Shown: piece after piece, positions 56,401 to 63,722 of the stretch
Layout of the letters: the number at the start of each line of letters is the position of its first letter
How positions within the stretch are numbered: the stretch's first letter is position 1
From: Allomesorhizobium camelthorni
GTDB lineage: Bacteria; Pseudomonadota; Alphaproteobacteria; Rhizobiales; Rhizobiaceae
DNA length: 64,000 bases
NCBI RefSeq assembly: GCF_011045125.1
Contig: NZ_JAAKZF010000003.1
Location: forward strand, 210,321-274,320
Direction: 5' to 3'
The notes under the pieces: model-generated
What the model was told of the DNA's origin: nothing
The model's input: the letters and a program-made list of their open reading frames with translations, nothing else
The model's database searches: none
Position numbers and translations under genes: made by a program

Positions 56401-56997
56401 CCGGATATCTGTGCGTTTACATCGGAGGCATTCTACGCGGGAAAGCTTCGCTCCAGGGAAGGTCGGGAAAGGCAGGTCATCAGGTCATCAGGACCGGTCA
56501 ACGGTTCGGGCCTCCGCTATCTGCCGGTGGAGCATGTCGGCAACCAGAATTGCTCGCCGGAGGAGGCCGTCGCCGTTGCCGAACTGGTCAACCGAATGCT
56601 CGATGCCAGTTCAACCTGGATCGATGACAAGGGATGCGAACAGCCACTCGGATCAGAGGACATAGTGATAATCGCCCCCTACAACGCGCAGGTGTTCGAA
56701 ATACAAAAGCACCTACCGCGAGCACGGGTGGGTACCGTGGACAAGTTCCAAGGACAGGAAGCGGCCATAGCGATTTACTCGACAGCCACTTCGAGCTATG
56801 CCGACGCGCCTCGAGGGATGGAGTTTCTTTACAGCCTGAACCGCCTAAATGTCGCGATTTCGCGCGCCAAATGCATCTCGATCCTTGTGAGTTCTCCGCA
56901 GATTTTCGAAGCGGAATGCCGGTCGCCGCGCCAGATGCAACTCGCTAACGCCTTCTGCCAATACCTGGAAATGGCGGACCCACTCGCGATTTGGTAA
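53494..56997 (+). CDS. TM0106-type nuclease / RNase H-like / SF1 helicase fusion
   Basis: The product is 1167 residues from ATG 53494; a GTG at 53584 would fit the family start better (SASDLVGHLSCRHL follows soon). A RecB-like PD-(D/E)xK nuclease comes first, with EPVDTKLARETK near 163-174. Four cysteines in CDICRWERTCDQ and DDHLCVVAG likely hold an Fe-S cluster. An RNase H-like exonuclease domain has FLDLEGDPF near 356 and HYAPYEPAALK. The helicase has Walker A GPPGAGKT near 788, DEAAQ, GDPQQLDQPT and motif VI LNVAISRAK. The whole resembles TM0106 family proteins. It lies 21 bases after the coiled-coil gene. Confidence 0.88.
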   Translation: MNGAWTIWFGVLQVAGCTNLGRRISTRYVAVIVIRNTGHSYELSASDLVGHLSCRHLTQLDRAVADGTSAKPQVWDPLLEILRERGAAHERKYVEHLTSLGLQTVTIDGIGVSSDAVAETISAMRDGVDAIVQGALAHGIWVGRTDVLLRVMTPSAFGNWSYEPVDTKLARETKAGSVLQLCLYSDLLRETQGCAPEFMHIVRPWSDFVPQSYRFSDYAAYFRKVQRGLATSITAVSNEATYPDPQEHCDICRWERTCDQRRRDDDHLCVVAGISKLQISELGDHDIKTLAALAATPVPLQWKPDRGSAQALTRIREQARIQHEARKTGDKIFELLPVEPGFGFSLLPAPSPGDVFLDLEGDPFVGEHGLEYLFGYACFDDVGNLGYRGNWAFSRADEKRAFETFVDFLMARWDRHPDLHVYHYAPYEPAALKTLMGRYATREDEIDRLLRAGVFVDLYGIVRNGLRASVESYSIKRLEPFYGFERSVPLSAANSALTEMSASLELENAPSVTEETRAVVLGYNQDDCISTARLRDWLEARRAEVIATGVAISRPVPGDGAPDEKITDWLARIAPLIESLSAGIPVDPADRDGEQQARWILANILDWHRREQKAVWWEYFRLAALSADDLMDEKAGLSGLEFVDAAGGTARAPIHRYSFPPQETELRGGEDLKNLGGNDLGKVADISFDDLTIDIKKRQDSADIHPTAVFEHGTVRIEVLAEALARIGEHVVANGIHGNGPYKAARALLLKEPILSSGEAVRREGETTLDAALRAAGELSNGVFPIQGPPGAGKTYTGARMICELVRRGKKVGITANSHKVIRNLIDAVVKAADELGVDLQCCQKAGEAEDAQHRLSFAKKPEDLLAAFGNGTDVGGGTAWLWARQDAFEAVDVLFVDEAAQMSLASVLAASNAAKAVVLLGDPQQLDQPTKGTHPEGTGTSALAHILGKSQIIAPDQGLFLDETWRLHPDICAFTSEAFYAGKLRSREGRERQVIRSSGPVNGSGLRYLPVEHVGNQNCSPEEAVAVAELVNRMLDASSTWIDDKGCEQPLGSEDIVIIAPYNAQVFEIQKHLPRARVGTVDKFQGQEAAIAIYSTATSSYADAPRGMEFLYSLNRLNVAISRAKCISILVSSPQIFEAECRSPRQMQLANAFCQYLEMADPLAIW

Positions 56998-57178
56998 CTC
57001 GTCTGCAAATGCCCATTCGGGCTGCGGGCTCGGTAGGCAGTCGCCTGCAGTGAGATGACTCTATCTTGCCTCCACACCGCCCCACGGCACCGCCGCCGCG
57101 CACTTTTGAGTTTCAAATTAAGCAGTCTTCAACTCCCGATAGGCGACGGTGCAACCGTCATCAACGGGGAGTTTGGAA

Positions 57179-58834
57179 TTGACTGTATTACGAGCAGTAG
57201 ACCTTTTCTGTGGGGCGGGTGGTTTCGCCCACGGAATGCAAAAGGCCGGAATTAAGATTGTGCGATCCATGGATCATGACCCAGCGGTCATTGAGGTCCA
57301 CAAGACGAACATCAAGCACGTAGAGCACCGGCTTCCATTTCGGCCGGCACCCAGCAAACAGCCTCCGGTAGAGGATTCCGGGAAGTTCCGGCGGGGCCAA
57401 GTACACACCAGCCGCAAGACTCAACATGTTGTTGACCTTACGGCAATCGTCGACATAGCGCCGGAAGTCACCCACGACAAACCCGATATCATCTTCGGCG
57501 GCCCGCCCTGCCAAGCATTTTCAAGTGCCGGCAAGGGAGAGGGTGACGACGACCCGCGTTCGACGCTCACCGAAGCGTTCGCAATTATCGTTGCAGCGGC
57601 GCGGCCGAAGTATTTCGTCATGGAGAACGTCAAGGGGTTACGCAAATCCCTGACGTACAAGAGAGCTGTCGCGATCTTCAGACGAGTTGGCTACGGCCTA
57701 TCGGAGGCCGTAGTAAACGCTTCCTCTTTCGGAACACCCCAAGCGCGCGAACGGCTGATCTTGGCAGGATGCCTCGACGAGACCGACGGCTGGTTTCATG
57801 CCTATCTCAACCAGTACAAATCAGCCCAGCGGATCAATGTAACGGACGTGCTGGGATCCGAGTTCGGAACTCTTTTTGACGACTTCACGCTCGACGCGGA
57901 GTGCCCGGATGCCGTCACGGAAGCAGCCTCCGACGAATATAAGGGATATCGTCTCCGCGAAGCGGACCTGAAAAAGCTCGCGGGGAAAAATCCCGAGACC
58001 CGATTTTACTACTGTGCGCCGGGCGGTCCAGCTTCCGGAGCAATCCACCGCACAGACAGACCAGCTCCCACTCTAATCCGGACATCGACCGACGGGCTGT
58101 CGCATCGTTACCGGCCGCAAGCGGGCGATCCTGTGGACCTGAGAAAGGTCGCGCAACCTTCTTTCGATCAGTTTTCACGACTAGCCGGCTATCCAGCGGG
58201 GTGGAACTGGGGAGCACTTCGTTCCCAGACTAGCGACAGCCGGAATCCTGACGACATGATCCTCGGTGCACGGCAAAGACAGCTCATGCTCGCCAATTCG
58301 GTACCGCCTCCGCTCGCGTTCGCCATTGGTCGCTCCATTGTTGATCACCACAACCGGAAAGTGCCGTCCGTACCGATCGAGGCCGCTGCGGTACAGCAGC
58401 GAACCTGGAAGGTGTCGACCCGGGAAGTGGCGCGCTACAAGGATTGGCTGCGGATAGCCAAGAGGCTTGCAGGGCGACGTCTGATCCAAGAGATAACTGA
58501 TCTTCGTGCTGCCAAGGGTCTGACAGCTGACCGCGGGTTGGCGGCAGCGGCCGAAGAACTCAAGGCATTGGAAGGAATGCCGGCTACCGCCGAACCACAT
58601 ATGTCTCGCGGGAGGAAATCCCAGCTATGCCGGACCTTGGCAAACCTCGCGGAATTCCAGTACTACCAGTCGTACGTGCAGGCAGGCTTGTTCCCGGACG
58701 ACGACAAATCTTATGCACGCGGCGATTTGCGGCGAATGCTGGAAGACGACGATCCGATCGATGACTCGTTTGACAACTTCGGGAAATTGTCACCTCCGCT
58801 GATCGGGTCGAAGCCGCCCCTCGCAGCTGAGTAA
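57179..58834 (+). CDS. DNA cytosine-5 methyltransferase
   Basis: The 551-residue product starts at a TTG at 57179, 7 bases after GGGGAG and directly before VLRAVDLFCGAGGFAHGMQ (motif I). Motif IV is GGPPCQAFSSAGKG with the catalytic Cys, motif VI is ENVKGLRKS, motif VIII is GTPQARERLILAG and motif X is LANSVPPPLAFAIGRSI. A C-terminal extension of about 150 helical residues follows the MTase fold. No cognate type II nuclease is adjacent, but the nuclease-bearing cassette lies 181 bases upstream. It may mark self DNA for that cassette (inference). Confidence 0.92.
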   Translation: MTVLRAVDLFCGAGGFAHGMQKAGIKIVRSMDHDPAVIEVHKTNIKHVEHRLPFRPAPSKQPPVEDSGKFRRGQVHTSRKTQHVVDLTAIVDIAPEVTHDKPDIIFGGPPCQAFSSAGKGEGDDDPRSTLTEAFAIIVAAARPKYFVMENVKGLRKSLTYKRAVAIFRRVGYGLSEAVVNASSFGTPQARERLILAGCLDETDGWFHAYLNQYKSAQRINVTDVLGSEFGTLFDDFTLDAECPDAVTEAASDEYKGYRLREADLKKLAGKNPETRFYYCAPGGPASGAIHRTDRPAPTLIRTSTDGLSHRYRPQAGDPVDLRKVAQPSFDQFSRLAGYPAGWNWGALRSQTSDSRNPDDMILGARQRQLMLANSVPPPLAFAIGRSIVDHHNRKVPSVPIEAAAVQQRTWKVSTREVARYKDWLRIAKRLAGRRLIQEITDLRAAKGLTADRGLAAAAEELKALEGMPATAEPHMSRGRKSQLCRTLANLAEFQYYQSYVQAGLFPDDDKSYARGDLRRMLEDDDPIDDSFDNFGKLSPPLIGSKPPLAAE

Positions 58835-58916
58835 TGGTCCAAGACTGCGGCCAGCACTGTTTGGCCGCAGTCGTCTCCTCGACCACCAAGCGCACCTGCA
58901 TGTGGGGGTGGTGCGC

Positions 58917-59156
58917 TCAGTCCGGATCGATGTCTCGGTCGTCGAGCGGTCCTCCTTTCAGCAGAAAATCACGCCCTGACTTCTTTGACGGAGCGGATTT
59001 TTCCAAACCAAAGACGATACCGCGTTCGGTGTCGTGGATTTGCTGCGGCCCTTTGTTGGCGGCCGCATCAAGAAGCTCTTCAAACCGGTCCCGCGCCTGC
59101 TGAACCGTCCAAACTCCTTGGGTTCGATTGTCGTGCTTTCGATCAGGGTTCGACAC
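58917..59156 (-). CDS. Phd/YefM-like antitoxin
   Basis: The 79-residue product starts at a GTG at 59156, preceded by GGAG. The WTVQQARDRFEELLDAAANKGPQQIHDTERG stretch matches the N-terminal DNA-binding fold of Phd antitoxins, and the acidic tail DDRDIDPD could mask a toxin. The expected toxin is not downstream on its own strand; the PIN gene lies divergently, 119 bases away. Confidence 0.72.
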   Translation of the reverse strand: MSNPDRKHDNRTQGVWTVQQARDRFEELLDAAANKGPQQIHDTERGIVFGLEKSAPSKKSGRDFLLKGGPLDDRDIDPD

Positions 59157-59275
59157 GATCCAATCTCCATTTCGGCATCTTTACCGTTTGCCGGTGATTC
59201 CACATTAGCTCTTATTCGGCATTTCTGTAACGCGGGGGGCGTTTTAGAACGCGCGGGCCAAGGAGCCCACTCCTG

Positions 59276-59962
59276 ATGTTCGTCCTCGACACGAATGTGC
59301 TGAGTGAATTCACGAAGCAAATCCCTGACCCGATTATAATGGGTTGGGTTGCGGCGAGGTCCCCGACGGAGCTCGCGATTCCTTTCGGTGCACTCGTCGA
59401 ACTCCAGCGCGGTGTCGAGCTGTTGCGCCGTACGAATCCGGCACGTGCCCACCAACTTTCCCGATGGGTCGATGACTTGCTCGAGACAGATATGCCGTTT
59501 CTCAAAGCCGACGCCGCGGTGGCCCGCTTATATGGAGAGATGAACGTTGTGCCGGAGCTGCGTCACCTGTGGGTGCTGCACCGCCCCAGCCAGAGGCGCG
59601 GACCTGGCCAGGATTTATTGATTGCCGCTGCCGCGATCGTCCATGCAGCCGTGGTCGCTACAGTCGATGTGTTAGACTTTCTCACAATCAACAAATACTT
59701 CCGTCTGCCCGGCCTTTTTAATCCTCGGTCACAGGCTTGGGAGATCAGGCCGCGAACCCGAACGAATGGCTGCGCCGCACCCAGCGCAATTCAATCCGGC
59801 GACAATTTAGTCGGGGGAACTCTCGTCAAAAACGGGAGCCCGGAGACCAACACGTCGGGTGATTCTCGGTACGCCAGCCGTCTGTGGCAACTCCCTCCGA
59901 ACAGTTCCACGTTCGGCTTCGAGGGGAGGATGGGGGCCCGATCTCGGTTGCCTTGCACCTAG
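59276..59962 (+). CDS. PIN domain ribonuclease toxin (VapC/FitB-like) with C-terminal extension
   Basis: The product is 228 residues. FVLDTNVLSEF at the start holds the first catalytic Asp, VELQRGVELL the conserved Glu, and GPGQDLLIAAAAIVHAAVVATVDVLDFL the later acid site. VapC proteins of this type usually end near NPW, which would fall near residue 152 (FNPRSQAWEI). A further 70 Arg/Ser/Gly-rich residues follow, so the normal stop seems lost. AAGGAG lies 10 bases before the ATG. No VapB lies upstream on the same strand. Confidence 0.82.
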   Translation: MFVLDTNVLSEFTKQIPDPIIMGWVAARSPTELAIPFGALVELQRGVELLRRTNPARAHQLSRWVDDLLETDMPFLKADAAVARLYGEMNVVPELRHLWVLHRPSQRRGPGQDLLIAAAAIVHAAVVATVDVLDFLTINKYFRLPGLFNPRSQAWEIRPRTRTNGCAAPSAIQSGDNLVGGTLVKNGSPETNTSGDSRYASRLWQLPPNSSTFGFEGRMGARSRLPCT

Positions 59963-60058
59963 CCAGAGGCATCCTGCCGGTCGCGATCGCTAGCCAGGTA
60001 ACAAGAGAATATATGGCGCACTTCCCCCGTCGTCGCAGCCTCACTCCATGAAGATGTC

Positions 60059-61987
60059 TTATCGGTCTGAAGTGCCTGGTCCGGTTCCGGGATTCCCGGT
60101 CAGAAGGTCAACTTCGTGTTTTGACAAGCAGCCGCGCACAACCAGCGCATCGGCAAGGCGTTCAACGTCACGGCGGCGTTCCTCAACAATCCGCTTAGAG
60201 CGCCGATACTGTTCCGACAGGATCTGGTCGACACGCACCCGCAAATCGCGGTTAAGACTCAGCGCCGCGAACAGCTCGCTTTCCCGGTCATCAGACAGGT
60301 AAACCAGGCTTTCTCCCAATCCGTATGTGGCCTCCATCATCAGAGCATTGAGGGTTGCGGCGTGCAGGTCTGAACCCGTGCTGCCACCACCTCCGGCCGA
60401 TCTTGAGCCGAGAACCACCTCCTCCGCAGCCAATCCGGCCAGCCCGACCGCGATGAGGTCGAGATACTCCGCAGGCACCCGTTCGCGCAGATTCTGGTGC
60501 CGAAAGGTCGTTCCCCCACCGTCCTGCGTCTGATTGCCGGAAGGGTCGAAGGCCTCCACGATGGTCACGCCCTGAAGGTCTCCGCTCCCGAGCGCAATTC
60601 CAACGATTGCATGCCCTGCCTCATGGACCGCTGTCCGTCGTCGCAGGCCTACTGGCAAAGGAACCATGGTCGGAAACTCGGAATGCAAATCCTCTAGCGC
60701 AATGGGCCGATGGGAACGGCGCGCCCGACGCCGGGCGTCTCGAACCAGCTTTTCCAACGAGGCTCCTGACCATCCTTCCGAACGCTTGGCGATTTCCGTC
60801 AGATCGGCAGCGGCTAACGCCCCCTGAAGATGCCACCGCAGGATTCCCTCACGGCCTTCCTGATCGGGCAGCGGAATTCGGACATGTCTGTCGAGGCGGC
60901 CGGCACGGACCAGGGCGGCATCGATCCGTCCTGGATAGTTGCAGGCTCCGACAACGACGACGCCCTCCCTGCCCTCCGCCCCGTCGATGCATTCAAGCAG
61001 GGCGGCGACCACTTCGGTGCAGTATTGGGCATTATGGTCGTCGAATTTCTCGCGGTCGCCGACGGCATCGATCTCGTCCAAAAATAGGATGCTGGGTGCG
61101 TTGGATTTTGCTTCTTCGAAGGCCCTGCGCATGGCTTTCAACATGTCGCCAAGATGCCCCCTCGCCTGCCAGCGCCCGATCGACCCAAGCACCAAATATG
61201 CGCCGCAGGTGCGTGCGAGAGCGCCAGCGAAGGTCGTTTTGCCCGTGCCTGGAGGGCCGCTCAGCAGAATGCCGCGGTCGACATCTTGCCATCCGATCTT
61301 GCCCGCTCGCCAATCGGCGAGGTCCCTCGCCAATTCCGTTCCCCACTCGCCCGCCTCACCCAATCCGTGGAGGTCCTCCAGCTTGGGGCCAGCGACATCC
61401 TTCCTCGGCTTGCTCGCGGTCACCAGCCTCATTCTCTCAATCGAGACGGCGGCCGGTCTCCCCCTCCGCAGCGTCGCTGCGATGATGCCCAGCGGCACCG
61501 TTGCGATGAAAGCGGCATCTGACTCCGAAACGTGGACGCCGAGGCACAACCGGCATGCGGCGGCAACGTGGCGGGCACTGGGCGGATCGACACTGACCAC
61601 AGCATCCGCCGAGATTCTGAAGTCATCGGGTAGCGCTTCGGCAGTCTCCGCTACAACGACTACGCGCGATTTTTCGCTGAGGGCGATCGCAATGTCGTCC
61701 GGTTTTGACCCGGTTTTTCGGTATCCTGCCGAGCGCGTCAGGATGATCGTATCATCACTCCTGCTCCACTTGCGCTGGCGAAGGGATTCGCCAAGCGCAA
61801 CGAAAGCAACAGCATCTTCATAGATAGCGAGGTCGGAGCCCTCGGGGATCACGATGCCAAGCACTGCCGGCTTGCCGCGCAGAAATCCATACTGATCACG
61901 GCAAGCGCGGGCCAGGCCGCAGTACGCGAGATACAGTGTCACGGACCGCGTAAGGTTGGCGTGAAGCTTTTGCCTGAATTTTGTCAT
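60059..61987 (-). CDS. soluble FtsH-like AAA+ metalloprotease
   Basis: The product is 642 residues. There is no transmembrane segment or periplasmic domain; instead a unique ~200-residue N-terminal part. The AAA core shows LSGPPGTGKTTFAG (Walker A near 244), ILFLDEIDAVGDREKF, and the second region of homology NYPGRIDAALVRAGRLDRHV. The M41 protease part has HEAGH at 455-459 and a third metal ligand in GSDLHAATLNALMMEATYG. All catalytic residues are present. The gene follows a TnsA-like gene by 68 bases on the same strand. Confidence 0.85.
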   Translation of the reverse strand: MTKFRQKLHANLTRSVTLYLAYCGLARACRDQYGFLRGKPAVLGIVIPEGSDLAIYEDAVAFVALGESLRQRKWSRSDDTIILTRSAGYRKTGSKPDDIAIALSEKSRVVVVAETAEALPDDFRISADAVVSVDPPSARHVAAACRLCLGVHVSESDAAFIATVPLGIIAATLRRGRPAAVSIERMRLVTASKPRKDVAGPKLEDLHGLGEAGEWGTELARDLADWRAGKIGWQDVDRGILLSGPPGTGKTTFAGALARTCGAYLVLGSIGRWQARGHLGDMLKAMRRAFEEAKSNAPSILFLDEIDAVGDREKFDDHNAQYCTEVVAALLECIDGAEGREGVVVVGACNYPGRIDAALVRAGRLDRHVRIPLPDQEGREGILRWHLQGALAAADLTEIAKRSEGWSGASLEKLVRDARRRARRSHRPIALEDLHSEFPTMVPLPVGLRRRTAVHEAGHAIVGIALGSGDLQGVTIVEAFDPSGNQTQDGGGTTFRHQNLRERVPAEYLDLIAVGLAGLAAEEVVLGSRSAGGGGSTGSDLHAATLNALMMEATYGLGESLVYLSDDRESELFAALSLNRDLRVRVDQILSEQYRRSKRIVEERRRDVERLADALVVRGCLSKHEVDLLTGNPGTGPGTSDR

Positions 61988-62055
61988 GTCGACACCTTGT
62001 CGAGGGCCGTCATCCGCGATCCCAAGGATGGAGCAGAGAGCCGGATTTGGGGTTG

Positions 62056-62679
62056 TCAGTCACGCCATCTGCGTGCCGCAGTTTCGGGGCCGATCCGCGC
62101 TTCATCGAGTTCGACCTCAATGAAGCGGTGCAGGACCAGCGACGCGAATCCGGCTATTGGTGCTGTTTCTTTGAAGGCTGCCAGGCATTCGGTCACAGTC
62201 ATGGAGCCGACCTCGTCCAACGCCGCGAGCAACCGCACCCGATCGCCCAGCGGACAATGCCAGCGCGCGTACCGCAGCAGGTCCCGGGCATTCTGGAGAC
62301 GGTACCCTGCATTCATCTGAGTGGAATGCGTAGCAGAATAGCAGTGCCCTGCACGATGCGCTGCTTCAACGATCCATGATTCAGGGCCACCCGTCTGCCC
62401 GTCGACCGCATCCTCGATTGTGGTGCCACTCCCGCGTTCTACCAGGAAGTCGGGCACGTGGGCGGCTCCCCCCTCGCCCAATGCCGTCGGGAGACAGGTC
62501 CAGGATACGACATCCGTGTCGAAGTCGAGGAGGCAGCCCAGGTCTCGGGCGATTTGGGTGCGGAACAATGGAATGCCAAGGCAGCGCACGGTCCCCCGAG
62601 GCGCGAAGGTCTTGGAAGCGGCAATCCCGCGCGCGGCGGCGACGGGATCGTCTTGGATGTCAGGCTGGGCGCTCATCAT
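62056..62679 (-). CDS. TnsA-like endonuclease-fold protein, probably inactive
   Basis: The 207-residue product has a core (RDLGCLLDFDTDVVSWTCLPT, then HVPDFLVERGSGTTIEDAVDG) resembling TnsA and related restriction-like folds, which read LLxFDPxVVxxxxQP...YxPDFLVxxxDGxxxxVEVK. The PDFLV Asp is present but the ExK lysine strand reads IEDAVDG, so it is probably not catalytic. A helical C-terminal half (LAALDEVGSMTVTECLAAF) may be a DNA-binding HTH. No TnsB or TnsC is seen in the window. Confidence 0.6.
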   Translation of the reverse strand: MMSAQPDIQDDPVAAARGIAASKTFAPRGTVRCLGIPLFRTQIARDLGCLLDFDTDVVSWTCLPTALGEGGAAHVPDFLVERGSGTTIEDAVDGQTGGPESWIVEAAHRAGHCYSATHSTQMNAGYRLQNARDLLRYARWHCPLGDRVRLLAALDEVGSMTVTECLAAFKETAPIAGFASLVLHRFIEVELDEARIGPETAARRWRD

Positions 62680-62684
62680 ACCCT

Positions 62685-62745
62685 CTCATACGCAAACAGG
62701 ATCGGCCGCTGCGAGTGCAGCGTTTCGGCGCGATCAGCGTATGAG
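62685..62745. promoter_or_regulatory. inverted repeat upstream of the TnsA-like gene
   Basis: CTCATACGC at 62685-62693 is repeated in inverse at 62737-62745. The space between holds a smaller hairpin, CGCTGC with GCAGCG (about 62707-62722). It lies 6 bases before the ATG of the minus-strand gene, so it may be an operator or leader structure. Confidence 0.4.
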
Positions 62746-62903
62746 ATGGACGGGCGCGTGTGTCATGGTTTGGAACAAATAGAGAACATGAAGCTGACTG
62801 TCAAGCACGGATTTGCGCCTGCGCCTCGGGCAATTGCCGACTCCTCGGGGCAACACAATCTCTGGCGGAAATTGAACACTGGCTCCGGCGCGCCGGCTGG
62901 AAT

Positions 62904-63722
62904 TTAAAACATCCTCATTGCTGAGACCGCATTTGCGTGCGCGTCGAACCCTTCATAGCTTGCGAAGCGGTAGGTATGCCGCGCCATTTCACCATAGCCT
63001 TTCGCCGTGACATGGCCGACGGAGCTGGCCTTTAGGAAATCGTGCACGCTGAGGCCGCCACTGTAACGGGCAGCCCCCGATGTGGGCAGAACGGCATTGG
63101 GTCCCATCAGATAATTCGCCATGGACCCCGGTGCGTGCTCCCCCAAGAGTATCTCGGCTGCGTTTCGTATATGACTGAGGTGTTCGAACGGCGACTTTGA
63201 CAGGATCTGCAGGTGCTCGGGAGCGTAGTCGTTGATGAAATCGTAGGCTTCCTGACGATCCCGGGTGATTACGATACCTCCGCGACTACCGCTCAGCACG
63301 TCTCGAGAGTACTCGATGCGACGCATACTCATCTTCCTCCAGCATTCAGGAACCAGCGCGCGTGCGGCTTCAGCCACGTCCCTCGACCATGTGACAAGGA
63401 AGGCTGACGAGTCCGAGCCGTGTTCAGCTTCGATCAAGAGGTCCAAGGCAGCCAGCCGTGGATTTGCAGTGTCGTCGGCGAGAATGATGCTCTCGCTTGG
63501 CCCAGCGGACACTCGCGAAGCGATCCTACCCTGGAGGAGTTGCTTGGCGGCAGCTACCCACGGGCTTCCCGGTCCTTCAAACTTGCAGCAGCGCGGCACG
63601 GACTGTGTCCCGAATGCCGCCGCCGCGACGGCTATCGCACCGCCCGCCTTGTAGACGCGATCGATCCCCGCCAGCCTTGCTGCCACGAGCGTCGCCGCGT
63701 CGACTTTGCCGTCCGGACCGGC
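62904..63722 (-). pseudogene. hisD: histidinol dehydrogenase-family fragment (N-terminus lost)
   Basis: The C-terminal ~270 residues of a HisD-type protein remain: GIDRVYKAGGAIAVAAAAFGT, the AGPSESIILADDTANP site, DLLIEAEHGSDS, YAPEHLQILSK and GGLSVHDFLKASSV. The coding frame can be followed upstream of a GTG at 63686 to about 63722, where it meets transposase sequence. The first ~160 residues, including part of the NAD/zinc site, are gone. It is not expected to be functional. Confidence 0.85.

Noticed and set aside
43360..58834. BREX, DISARM or a TerY-type stress cassette
   Set aside because: No PglZ, BrxC, DUF1998 DrmB, PLD nuclease, vWA or TerD protein is seen in the set.
59157..59275. 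VapB antitoxin upstream of the PIN gene on the same strand
   Set aside because: The 119 bases before the PIN gene have no open frame with AbrB- or RHH-like residues.
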